A model generated the notes under the pieces. It saw nothing but the letters and a program-made list of their open reading frames with translations. It was not told where the DNA came from and searched no databases. Position numbers and translations under genes: made by a program. This document shows positions 7,798 through 13,316 of a stretch of DNA of 13,370 nt, piece by piece. How positions within the stretch are numbered: the first letter of the stretch is position 1; each line of letters starts with the position of its first letter. This DNA is from an uncultured Amaricoccus sp. (GTDB lineage Bacteria > Pseudomonadota > Alphaproteobacteria > Rhodobacterales > Rhodobacteraceae): contig NZ_CALLYO010000075.1 in NCBI RefSeq assembly GCF_937858865.1, forward strand, positions 1 to 13,370, given 5' to 3'.

Positions 7798-8439
7798 ATG
7801 GGCAGCAGCGTGGTCGGCCGCATCATCGAGACCCCGGACGACGTCGCCGAGGGCGCCGCGCACCTCGCCGCCCGCGAGCCGCGCTTCGCCGCCGCCCTCG
7901 CCCTCACCGGCCCCCTGCCGCTCCGCCGCCAGGCGGACGGCTTCGGGCCGCTCTTCTCCGCCATCGTCAGCCAGCAGGTCTCGACCGCCGCCGCCACCGC
8001 CATCTGGAGCCGCCTCGCCGCCATCGGCGCCACCGACCCCGCCGGCCTCCTCGCCGCCTCCGACGAGGCGCTGCGCGCCGCCGGCCTCTCCCGCCCGAAG
8101 ATCGCCTACGGCCGCGCCCTCGCGGCCAGCGGCCTCGACTTCCCCGCCCTCCGCACCCTTCCCGACGAGGCCGTCGTCGCCGCCCTGACCCGCCTCAAGG
8201 GCGTCGGCATCTGGACCGCCGAGGTCTACGCCATGTTCTCCCTCGGCCGCGCCGACGTCTTCGCCCCCGGCGACCTCGCGCTCCGGGACGCCGCCCACCG
8301 CCTCTTCGCCCTCGAATCCCGCCCCAGCGAGCGGGCGCTGCGCGAGATGAGCCTCGCCTGGTCCCCCTGGCGCGCCGTGGCCGCCCGCCTCCTCTGGGCC
8401 TACTACCGTGCGGTGCGCGGGCGAGAGGGCATCCGCTGA
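7798..8439 (+). CDS. DNA-3-methyladenine glycosylase II family (HhH-GPD, AlkA/MAG type)
   Basis: This base-excision-repair glycosylase removes alkylated purines from DNA. The 213-aa product carries the HhH-GPD fold: PLFSAIVSQQVSTAAATAIW (51-70), the LSRPKIAYGRALA segment, the helix-hairpin-helix LKGVGIWTAEVY (133-144) and the Gly/Pro-rich loop VFAPGDLALRDA with the catalytic Asp159. It ends with WSPWRAVAARLLWAYYRA, typical of this family. It lacks the N-terminal domain of E. coli AlkA and matches the short single-domain type. No Fe-S cysteine cluster is present, which argues against MutY/Nth. The ATG at 7798 is the first start giving a family-like N-terminus. The longer open frame back to 7528 lies antisense within the MFS gene. 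The 49-bp upstream gap is shared with the divergent MFS gene. Confidence 0.93.
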   Translation: MGSSVVGRIIETPDDVAEGAAHLAAREPRFAAALALTGPLPLRRQADGFGPLFSAIVSQQVSTAAATAIWSRLAAIGATDPAGLLAASDEALRAAGLSRPKIAYGRALAASGLDFPALRTLPDEAVVAALTRLKGVGIWTAEVYAMFSLGRADVFAPGDLALRDAAHRLFALESRPSERALREMSLAWSPWRAVAARLLWAYYRAVRGREGIR

Positions 8440-8547
8440 CGCAGGCGTCCCGCGAAACCGCCGTTCCCGGCACGCGCCCCGTGCATGAAGCGGGCGCCCA
8501 ACAAACCCGCATTACCCCTTGGAATCAAAGCCGCCCCCGCATCGAGG

Positions 8548-8576
8548 TTGCACCCCTCCCCCGCATTGCCTATTGC
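8548..8576 (+). promoter_or_regulatory. Candidate promoter of the carboxylesterase gene
   Basis: TTGCAC (8548-8553) and TATTGC (8571-8576) are separated by exactly 17 nt, predicting a start near 8583 and a leader of about 25 nt. The leader carries the ribosome site GAGGGGAAG before the ATG at 8608. This supports the internal ATG over the upstream in-frame ATG at 8485, which would lie ahead of the promoter. Confidence 0.5.
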
Positions 8577-8607
8577 TGGCCGACCGGACCGAGCGCGAGG
8601 GGAAGCG

Positions 8608-9258
8608 ATGACCAGACTGACGGGCCCCGAGCGCCCCGCCGCCTCCGGCACCGCCGACAGCGCGGTCGTCTTCCTGCACGGCTACGGCGCCGACGGCAAC
8701 GACCTCCTCGGCCTCGCCGACCCGCTCGCCCCGCACCTGCCGAACACCCGCTTCCTCGCCCCGAACGCGCCGGAACGCTGCGCCAACAACCCCTTCGGAT
8801 TCCAGTGGTTCCCGATCCCCTGGCTCGACGGCAGCTCCGAGGCCGAGTCCCGCGCCGCCGCCGCCCGCTCCTTCGCCCTCCTCGACGCCTGGCTCGACGA
8901 TCTGGCGCGGACCATGCCGCCCGCCCGCACCATCCTCTTCGGCTTCAGCCAGGGCACGATGATGGCGCTGCACGTCGGCCTGCGCCGGCCGACCCCCTTC
9001 GCCGGCATCGTCGGCTTCTCCGGCCGCCTCCTCGACCCCGAGGTCCCGCCCGGCACCCACCCCCCGGTCCTCCTCGTCCACGGCGACCAGGACCCGATGG
9101 TCCCCGTCGCCAGCCTCGCCGAAGCCGAGGCGGCGCTCATCGCCGCCGGCGTCGCCACCAGCACCCACGTCTCCCCTGGCGTCGGCCACGGGATAGCCCC
9201 CGACGGGCTCGGCCTCGCCCTCGGCTTCATCCGCCAGCACCTCGGCCTCGCCCGCTGA
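8608..9258 (+). CDS. Phospholipase/carboxylesterase family alpha/beta hydrolase
   Basis: This 216-aa cytoplasmic serine hydrolase belongs to the carboxylesterase/acyl-protein-thioesterase group (abhydrolase_2). The fold markers are in order: VVFLHGYGADGNDLLGLA (oxyanion loop), RFLAPNAPE, the FQWFPIP motif, the nucleophile elbow FGFSQG with Ser114, GFSGRLL, LLVHGDQDPMVPV with the acid Asp162, and GVGHGIAPDG with His194. The triad is complete, so the enzyme should be active on short acyl esters; the natural substrate is unknown. The ATG at 8608 is preferred for its GAGGGGAAG ribosome site and the promoter just upstream. An in-frame extension to 8485 lacks family similarity. No signal peptide is seen. 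It stands alone, 168 bp after the glycosylase. Confidence 0.94.
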   Translation: MTRLTGPERPAASGTADSAVVFLHGYGADGNDLLGLADPLAPHLPNTRFLAPNAPERCANNPFGFQWFPIPWLDGSSEAESRAAAARSFALLDAWLDDLARTMPPARTILFGFSQGTMMALHVGLRRPTPFAGIVGFSGRLLDPEVPPGTHPPVLLVHGDQDPMVPVASLAEAEAALIAAGVATSTHVSPGVGHGIAPDGLGLALGFIRQHLGLAR

Positions 9259-9319
9259 CCGCCGCCCGCGTCACGAAACAGTGTCCCCGGTCGGCAGGTC
9301 TCGGCGCAGTCCGGCGGAA

Positions 9320-9367
9320 ATGTCTCTATCTAGACGCTTGCCAGACATTGTGGGCGACATGTAGTTT
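9320..9367 (+). promoter_or_regulatory. Candidate promoter with flanking inverted repeat ahead of the HNH gene
   Basis: TTGCCA (9338-9343) with TAGTTT (9362-9367, 18-nt spacer) is the best hexamer pair in the 189-bp gap. An inverted repeat ATGTCT (9320-9325) / AGACAT (9343-9348) brackets the -35 region and could be an operator. Both matches are weak and are offered as candidates. Confidence 0.25.
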
Positions 9368-9386
9368 AGCGCTGGCGGCGCCCCAA

Positions 9387-9403
9387 CGATCGGACCCCGA
9401 TCG
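9387..9403. repeat. Perfect 7-bp inverted repeat in the HNH leader
   Basis: CGATCGG and CCGATCG are separated by ACC, about 45 bp before the HNH start. If the promoter near 9338-9367 is right, this lies in the 5' leader and would form a small stable hairpin in the mRNA. It is followed at once by a GAATC (GANTC) site. Confidence 0.4.
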
Positions 9404-9447
9404 AATCTCAAGCGAACCTCACGGCGCAGCCTTGCGATGGAGGGTCG

Positions 9448-10035
9448 ATGCTGCAAAGCACCCACATGCCGAGCTTCGTGAGGCACTCCGGCAGCCTGCG
9501 CGATCATCCGGCCCTGGTGCTGAACGCCGACTTCCGCCCCCTCTCCTACCTCCCGCTCTCGCTCTGGCCCTGGCAGGAGGCCGTCAAGGCAGCGGTCCTC
9601 GAGCGCGTGCTGGTGGTCGCCGAATACGACGAGGTCGTCCACTCGCCGTCGGTCGAGTTCCGCATCCCCTCGGTCGTCGTGCTCAAGGACTACGTGAAGC
9701 CGGCGCGAAACGCCGCCTTCACCCGCTTCAACCTCTTCCTGCGCGACGAGTTCACCTGCCAGTACTGCGGCAACCGCGAGCACCTGACCTTCGACCATGT
9801 CGTGCCCCGCTCGCGCGGCGGCCGGACGACCTGGGAGAACGTCGTCGCCTCCTGCGGCCCCTGCAACCTCCGCAAGGGGTCGAAGACGCTGAAGCAGGCC
9901 GGCATGAGCCTCCGCCACCGCCCGGCGCGGCCGAGCCCGGAGCAGCTGCAGAACCTCGGGCGCAAGTTCCCGCCCAACCACCTGCACGGCAGCTGGATGG
10001 ACTATCTCTACTGGGACGCCGAGCTCGAGGCGTAG
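9448..10035 (+). CDS. HNH endonuclease, zinc-finger type
   Basis: This 195-aa single-domain HNH nuclease is of the type found as a lone chromosomal gene across alphaproteobacteria. Its biological substrate is not known. The N-terminal part (ALVLNADFRPLSYLPLSLWPW, then AEYDEVVHSPS) is family-specific. The HNH domain spans about 100-145: CQYC (Cys104, Cys107) and CGPC (Cys136, Cys139) form the structural zinc site. Asp116-His117 in LTFDHVVPRSRGG, Asn131 in WENVV and Asn140 in CNLRKG are the catalytic elements. The C-terminus PPNHLHGSWMDYLYWD is also conserved. The ATG at 9448 has GGAGGG just upstream; a second ATG at residue 7 is less likely. It is not accompanied by a methylase or restriction gene. 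Its last 28 bp overlap the convergent dsbB. Confidence 0.95.
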   Translation: MLQSTHMPSFVRHSGSLRDHPALVLNADFRPLSYLPLSLWPWQEAVKAAVLERVLVVAEYDEVVHSPSVEFRIPSVVVLKDYVKPARNAAFTRFNLFLRDEFTCQYCGNREHLTFDHVVPRSRGGRTTWENVVASCGPCNLRKGSKTLKQAGMSLRHRPARPSPEQLQNLGRKFPPNHLHGSWMDYLYWDAELEA

Positions 10036-10481
10036 GCGCGCCACCAGAGCCAGGCGAGCCCGAGCGACAGGATCGCGTTCCACCCCGCCATCGAGATCCC
10101 GAACAGGCTCCAGGCGACCTGGTCGCAGAGCACGACCGGCGTGGCGAGGATCTGGTCGAGCAGCTCGCCCGGCGCCACGTTCCCCGGCGTGGGCGCGGTG
10201 CAGGTCGTCGGCCCCTGCCACCAGGCCCGCTCCACCCCGACGTGATAGAGCCCGATCCCGGCCCCGACGAGCATCACGCACCCGGCGAGGAAGGCGAGCC
10301 CCCGCCGCGGCCAGGCGAGGACGATGAGCCCGAGCGCCACCGCGATCCCGTGCGGCCAGCGCTGCAGGATGCAGAGGTGGCAGGGCGCGAGCCCGCCGAG
10401 ATACTGGAAGGCGAGCGCCCCGAGAAGGAGCGTGAGCGAGCCGACCATCGGCCCGAGCACGCGCAGCTGAAGCTCGTTCAT
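10008..10481 (-). CDS. dsbB: Disulfide bond formation protein B
   Basis: DsbB is the inner-membrane quinone reductase that reoxidises periplasmic DsbA. The 157-aa product has four hydrophobic helices and both redox cysteine pairs: Cys34-His-Leu-Cys37 in LAPCHLCILQRWPH, and Cys94 (GPTTCTAP) with Cys119 (VLCDQVAWSLFGIS). The quinone-site Arg41 following the first pair is present. The ATG at 10481 overlaps the yqaA stop as ATGA, so translation is coupled. The open frame continues upstream to about 11039, but that part is the shadow of yqaA. The stop (TAG) lies within the convergent HNH gene, giving a 28-bp tail-to-tail overlap. No dsbA is in the window. Confidence 0.95.
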   Translation of the reverse strand: MNELQLRVLGPMVGSLTLLLGALAFQYLGGLAPCHLCILQRWPHGIAVALGLIVLAWPRRGLAFLAGCVMLVGAGIGLYHVGVERAWWQGPTTCTAPTPGNVAPGELLDQILATPVVLCDQVAWSLFGISMAGWNAILSLGLAWLWWRAYASSSASQ

Positions 10482-11059
10482 CGCACCATCCCCACAGCCA
10501 GGAATCCGCCGACCAGCGCCGCCACCGTCACCGTGAAGACCAGCGTCAGCCGCTTGTCGATGAAATCGCGGATCGGCTCGCCGAAGCGCCAGAGCAGCGC
10601 CGCGATCAGGAAGAAGCGGATGCCGCGCGAGATCACCGAGGCGACGGTGAAGGTCGCGAGGTCGAAATGGAAGGCCCCGCTCGCGATCGTGACCAGCTTG
10701 TAGGGGATGGGCGTCGCCCCCTTGATGACGATGAGCCAGGCGCCCCACTGGTCGTAGAGATGCTGCAGCGACAGATACTGCTCCGTCACGCCGTAGAGGC
10801 GCAGCAGCGGCTCGCCGATGGTGTCGAAGGCGTAGTAGCCGATGGCATAGCCGAGAAAGCCCCCGAGCACCGAGGAGACGGTCGCGACCAGCGCATAGAA
10901 CCAGGCGCGCCGCGGGTCGGCGATGATCATCGGCACCAGCAGCGCGTCGGGCGGGATCGGGAAGAAGGAGCTCTCGACGAAGCTGACGACCGCGAGCGCC
11001 CAGACGGCGTGGCGCGAGGAGGCGAGCGACAGGGTCCACTCGTAAATCTGCCGTAGCAC
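10478..11059 (-). CDS. yqaA: YqaA/DedA-family membrane protein (SNARE-associated domain)
   Basis: This inner-membrane protein of the DedA/VTT superfamily is a group implicated in lipid scrambling and membrane homeostasis; its exact role here is unknown. Taking the GTG at 11059 gives 193 aa starting (M)LRQIYEWTLSLASS, the usual YqaA N-terminus. Family motifs are ESSFFPIPPDALLVPM (29-44), GGFLGYAIGYYAFD (66-79), VIKGATPIPYKLVTIASG (111-128) and SRGIRFFLIAALLWRFG (144-160). There is no in-frame ATG near this point, and the open frame continues upstream only as non-family sequence that is antisense to the next gene. A weak GAAGG lies about 10 nt before the GTG. The start is therefore good but not certain. 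It is the first gene of an operon with dsbB. Confidence 0.9.
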   Translation of the reverse strand: MLRQIYEWTLSLASSRHAVWALAVVSFVESSFFPIPPDALLVPMIIADPRRAWFYALVATVSSVLGGFLGYAIGYYAFDTIGEPLLRLYGVTEQYLSLQHLYDQWGAWLIVIKGATPIPYKLVTIASGAFHFDLATFTVASVISRGIRFFLIAALLWRFGEPIRDFIDKRLTLVFTVTVAALVGGFLAVGMVR

Positions 11060-11144
11060 TTTGCTAAGACCTTCGCGCCATGGTCCGCCCAAGCACCACG
11101 GGACCGCCCTCGCGTCAAGATCCGCGGGGCCGCAAGGAGAATCG

Positions 11145-11963
11145 ATGAACGTGAAACGCGAAGGCGGTGCGTTCGGCCGGGTCCGCCTCGCCCCCCTGGC
11201 GCTCGCGGTCGTCGCGGCATCGGGGCTCGCCCTCCTCGGCACCTGGACCTGGGGGCGGCTGCATCCGCGGGCGATGGAGGCGGCCGGGCCGCCGGCCGCC
11301 GCCGGCCGGACCGACGCGACCGCCCGCCGCACCGAGGTCGCCTTCGCCGATGCCCAGGCGGTCTGGGAACGCGCGATCGCCGACGGCTCGGGACGGCGCT
11401 ACGCGCCGGCGCGGCTCGTCTTCTTCAGCCGGGCGACGGAGACGCCCTGCGCCGGCGGCGGCGCGGTCTCCGGGCCCTTCTATTGCGCCGAGACCGGCAC
11501 GGCCGCCTTCGACCTCGCCTTCCTCGCCACCCTCGGCCAGCGGCTCGGACGCAACGAGGAGCTCGGCCTCGCGCTCGTCGCCGCCCGGATCTCGGCCGAG
11601 CACCTCCAGCGCGAGCTCGGCATGCTCGACGCCGCGGCGCTGCGCCTCGTCGGCGCCGGGCGCGGCCGGCGCGCGGCGATCGGCGAGGCGCTGGAGCTGC
11701 AGGGCGACTGCCTCACCGGCGTCTGGGCCGCCGCCGCCGCCAGGCGCCTCGGCCCGGTGCCGGCCGATTTCTGGAGCCAGCTCGTCTGGTCCTGGCGCAA
11801 CGTCGTCGACGACCTCGGCGCCCGCGGCATCCGCGTGCCGCCCGAATTCGACGTCCTCGCCCGCGCCAGCCAGGACAGCCGGCAGCAGGCGTTCCGCCAA
11901 GGCTACGCCGGGCGCGGCCTCGCCGCCTGCCCACCGCCGGCCGAGATCGTGGCGCGCAGCTGA
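11145..11963 (+). CDS. Neutral zinc metallopeptidase (YpfJ)-family homologue lacking the HExxH motif
   Basis: This 272-aa protein has one N-terminal membrane anchor or signal (about residues 12-33) and then a domain aligning to the YpfJ/putative neutral zinc metallopeptidase family. Matches are VFFSRATETPCAGG (Cys102), VSGPFYCAETGTAAFDLAFL (Cys114), ALELQGDCLTGVW (184-189 = ELQGDC, family ELQADC) and the C-terminal RQQAFRQGYAGRGLAAC. Where family members have AHEVGHHVQ, this protein has ARISAEHLQ (147-155), so both zinc His residues and the catalytic Glu are gone, while Glu184, the expected third ligand, remains. It is thus likely a non-catalytic paralogue exported to or facing the periplasm. 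The reading frame is intact and the ATG has a perfect AAGGAGA ribosome site (11134-11140), so it is probably expressed. It is divergent from yqaA and convergent with the DUF2282 gene 19 bp away. Confidence 0.85.
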   Translation: MNVKREGGAFGRVRLAPLALAVVAASGLALLGTWTWGRLHPRAMEAAGPPAAAGRTDATARRTEVAFADAQAVWERAIADGSGRRYAPARLVFFSRATETPCAGGGAVSGPFYCAETGTAAFDLAFLATLGQRLGRNEELGLALVAARISAEHLQRELGMLDAAALRLVGAGRGRRAAIGEALELQGDCLTGVWAAAAARRLGPVPADFWSQLVWSWRNVVDDLGARGIRVPPEFDVLARASQDSRQQAFRQGYAGRGLAACPPPAEIVARS

Positions 11964-11968
11964 CCGCC

Positions 11969-11992
11969 GCTCAGGGCCGCGCTCAGGGCCGG
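11969..11992. repeat. 12-bp tandem duplication at the DUF2282 stop codon
   Basis: GCTCAGGGCCGC (11969-11980) is followed directly by GCTCAGGGCCGG (11981-11992), 11 of 12 bases identical. On the minus strand each copy carries TGA in the DUF2282 frame, so the gene has two in-frame stops four codons apart. A recent slippage duplication is the simplest explanation. Confidence 0.7.
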
Positions 11993-12264
11993 TCGCGGTC
12001 GAGCGGCTCGAGCGCGCCGCGCCGCGGCGTGCCGTCCGGCTGCACCGGCAGCGCCATGGTGAGGCAGCTGCCGGCCGGCACCAGGATCCAGGCGTCGCCC
12101 TGATAGTCGACGGTGCTCGTGCCGGGCGCGCTCTCCGCGCCGATCCCGTCGTTCTCGCCGGCGAGCGCCACCCCGTAGCACCGTTCCTGCTCCTGCGCCG
12201 CCGCCAGCGTCGCCGTCATGCCCGCCGCCAGCACCAGCGCCGCGATCCGCACCGGTTCGATCAT
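11983..12264 (-). CDS. DUF2282 (bufferin-like) small exported protein with only two cysteines
   Basis: This 93-aa protein has a signal peptide (about 1-23, ending LAAAQ) and a mature part beginning [15 protein letters not shown] and continuing [20 protein letters not shown]. It matches DUF2282, the BufA1-type bufferin precursors whose cysteines are modified by MNIO enzymes for copper handling (recent literature, from memory). Family members usually have four Cys; here the outer pair (Cys29, Cys67) is kept. The inner pair, expected in NDC...SCAGTS, is replaced by [13 protein letters not shown] (38-50). The usual partners (DUF692/MNIO BufB, DUF2063 BufC, DoxX) are not in the window. The ATG at 12264 is preferred for its GGAGGAGG ribosome site and the signal peptide; the open frame to 12396 is not family-like. 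The stop lies in a 12-bp tandem repeat. Confidence 0.8.
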   Translation of the reverse strand: MIEPVRIAALVLAAGMTATLAAAQEQERCYGVALAGENDGIGAESAPGTSTVDYQGDAWILVPAGSCLTMALPVQPDGTPRRGALEPLDRDRP

Positions 12265-12491
12265 CCCGCCGCCTCCTCCGAAGGCCTCGCAGCGGAATCT
12301 GCGGGCTGCCGCCGCGGCGGACAAGGCCGGCGCGGGGCCCGCACCGCCGAGCGCGGCAATTCGGCCACACCGCCCCGCGCGCCTCCGGGCCGGCATGCGT
12401 CGCCACCGCGACGCTCCCGCTGCACCTGGCGGCTTCCCTTTCGCCGCCCCCGGCCCTAGGCTCGCCGCACGCCAGCAAGGACCCGCACGTC

Positions 12492-13214
12492 ATGGCCGAC
12501 CGCCCCCCGCGCCTCGCCGTCCTGATCGACGCCGACAATACCTCGCCCAAGGTCGCCGACGGCCTCTTCGACGAGGTGGCCAAGATCGGCGAGGCCAGCC
12601 TCCGCCGCATCTACGGCGACTTCTCCAAGGGCCAGCAGGCCGGCTGGGAGAAGGTCCTCGCCCGCCATGCCATCCTGCCCTTCCAGCAGTTCGCCTACAC
12701 CACCGGCAAGAACTCGACCGACATCACCCTCGTCATCGACGCGATGGATCTGCTCCACTCCGGCCGCTTCGACGGCTTCTGCCTCGTCTCCTCCGACAGC
12801 GACTTCACCCGCCTCGCCGCCCGCATCCGCGAGCAGGGCGTCGACGTCTACGGCATCGGCCAGCAGAAGACCCCGGAGGCCTTCCGCCAGGCCTGCACCC
12901 GCTTCATCTTCACCGAGAACTTCGCCGGCGAGGCCGACGGCTCCGAGCAGCCGAAGGCCGCGCTCCGCCCGATGTCGGCGGCGGTCACGCTGATCGGCAA
13001 GGCGCTCGAGCAGATGGAGGAGGACCCCGAGGGCTGGTTCCCCCTCGGCACGGTCGGCCAGCGGATGCAGAACCTCTCGCCCGAGTTCGACACCCGCACC
13101 TTCGGCCACGGCAAGCTCAGCGACCTCGTCGAGGCCACCGGCCGCTTCGAGATCAACCGCGACGGCCCGCACGTCCGCCTGCGCCCCAAGCCCGGCCGCC
13201 GCCGCAAGCGCTGA
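12492..13214 (+). CDS. NYN (LabA/DUF88) domain protein with C-terminal OST-HTH/LOTUS domain
   Basis: This is a 240-aa cytoplasmic protein predicted to act on RNA. The NYN domain (about 8-145) is a PIN-like nuclease fold with its acidic residues intact: AVLIDADNTSP (Asp13, Asp15), KNSTDITLVIDAMDLLHS (Asp77, Asp83) and CLVSSDSDFTRLAARIRE (Asp102, Asp104), then VDVYGIG. A linker leads to an OST-HTH/LOTUS domain (about 163-232): SAAVTLIGKALEQMEED, WFPLGTVGQRM, FDTRTFGHGKLSDLVEA, RFEI. LOTUS domains bind RNA (G-quadruplex RNA in some studied cases). The protein ends in a basic tail GRRRKR. The ATG at 12492 has AAGGA 10 nt upstream. The natural target is unknown; the NYN-LOTUS combination is common in bacteria. 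It appears to be transcribed alone. Confidence 0.93.
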   Translation: MADRPPRLAVLIDADNTSPKVADGLFDEVAKIGEASLRRIYGDFSKGQQAGWEKVLARHAILPFQQFAYTTGKNSTDITLVIDAMDLLHSGRFDGFCLVSSDSDFTRLAARIREQGVDVYGIGQQKTPEAFRQACTRFIFTENFAGEADGSEQPKAALRPMSAAVTLIGKALEQMEEDPEGWFPLGTVGQRMQNLSPEFDTRTFGHGKLSDLVEATGRFEINRDGPHVRLRPKPGRRRKR

Positions 13215-13292
13215 AGCGCGCCAGCCGTTAACCTTCGTTGCGGAATGGTTGACGACCGGAATATTTTCCCGCGAATACAACGGCATAGCATT

Positions 13293-13310
13293 TGTCGCAC
13301 GCGTGCGACA
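13293..13310. terminator. Perfect 18-bp palindrome, possible bidirectional terminator or operator
   Basis: TGTCGCACGCGTGCGACA is a perfect palindrome that starts 6 bp past the stop of the minus-strand gene at the right edge and 78 bp past the NYN stop. It lies between convergent genes, so a bidirectional terminator is the simplest reading. No T-tract follows on either strand (AAATGCT on minus, CCCGTG on plus), so a dimeric regulator site is also possible. Confidence 0.4.
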
Positions 13311-13316
13311 CCCGTG

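Noticed and set aside
6493..8298. 601-codon minus-strand open frame spanning the MFS and glycosylase genes
   Set aside because: It is Gly/Ala/Arg-rich shadow sequence of two genes that are each clearly recognisable in other frames.
8485..8607. Upstream ATG for the carboxylesterase (41 extra residues)
   Set aside because: It lies upstream of the best promoter, has no ribosome site, and the added residues do not resemble a signal peptide or the family.
9448..10035. HNH gene as part of a restriction or defence system, homing intron or mobile element
   Set aside because: There is no methylase, helicase, intron or transposase nearby. The protein matches the conserved solo chromosomal HNH type of alphaproteobacteria.
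8481..10703. 740-codon plus-strand open frame across esterase, HNH and dsbB
   Set aside because: It is out of frame with the esterase and HNH genes and has no recognisable domain; this is a GC-composition artefact.
10482..11039. N-terminal extension of dsbB
   Set aside because: The extension is the shadow of yqaA. DsbB starts naturally at 10481 with the ATGA overlap and has normal length there.
12309..12320. Palindrome CCGCCGCGGCGG in the DUF2282/NYN gap
   Set aside because: It is made only of G and C in a simple repeat-like pattern and is expected by chance at this composition.
11903..12610. Minus-strand open frame across the DUF2282 gene and the NYN start
   Set aside because: It is in another frame than DUF2282, rich in Arg/Gly and without motifs.
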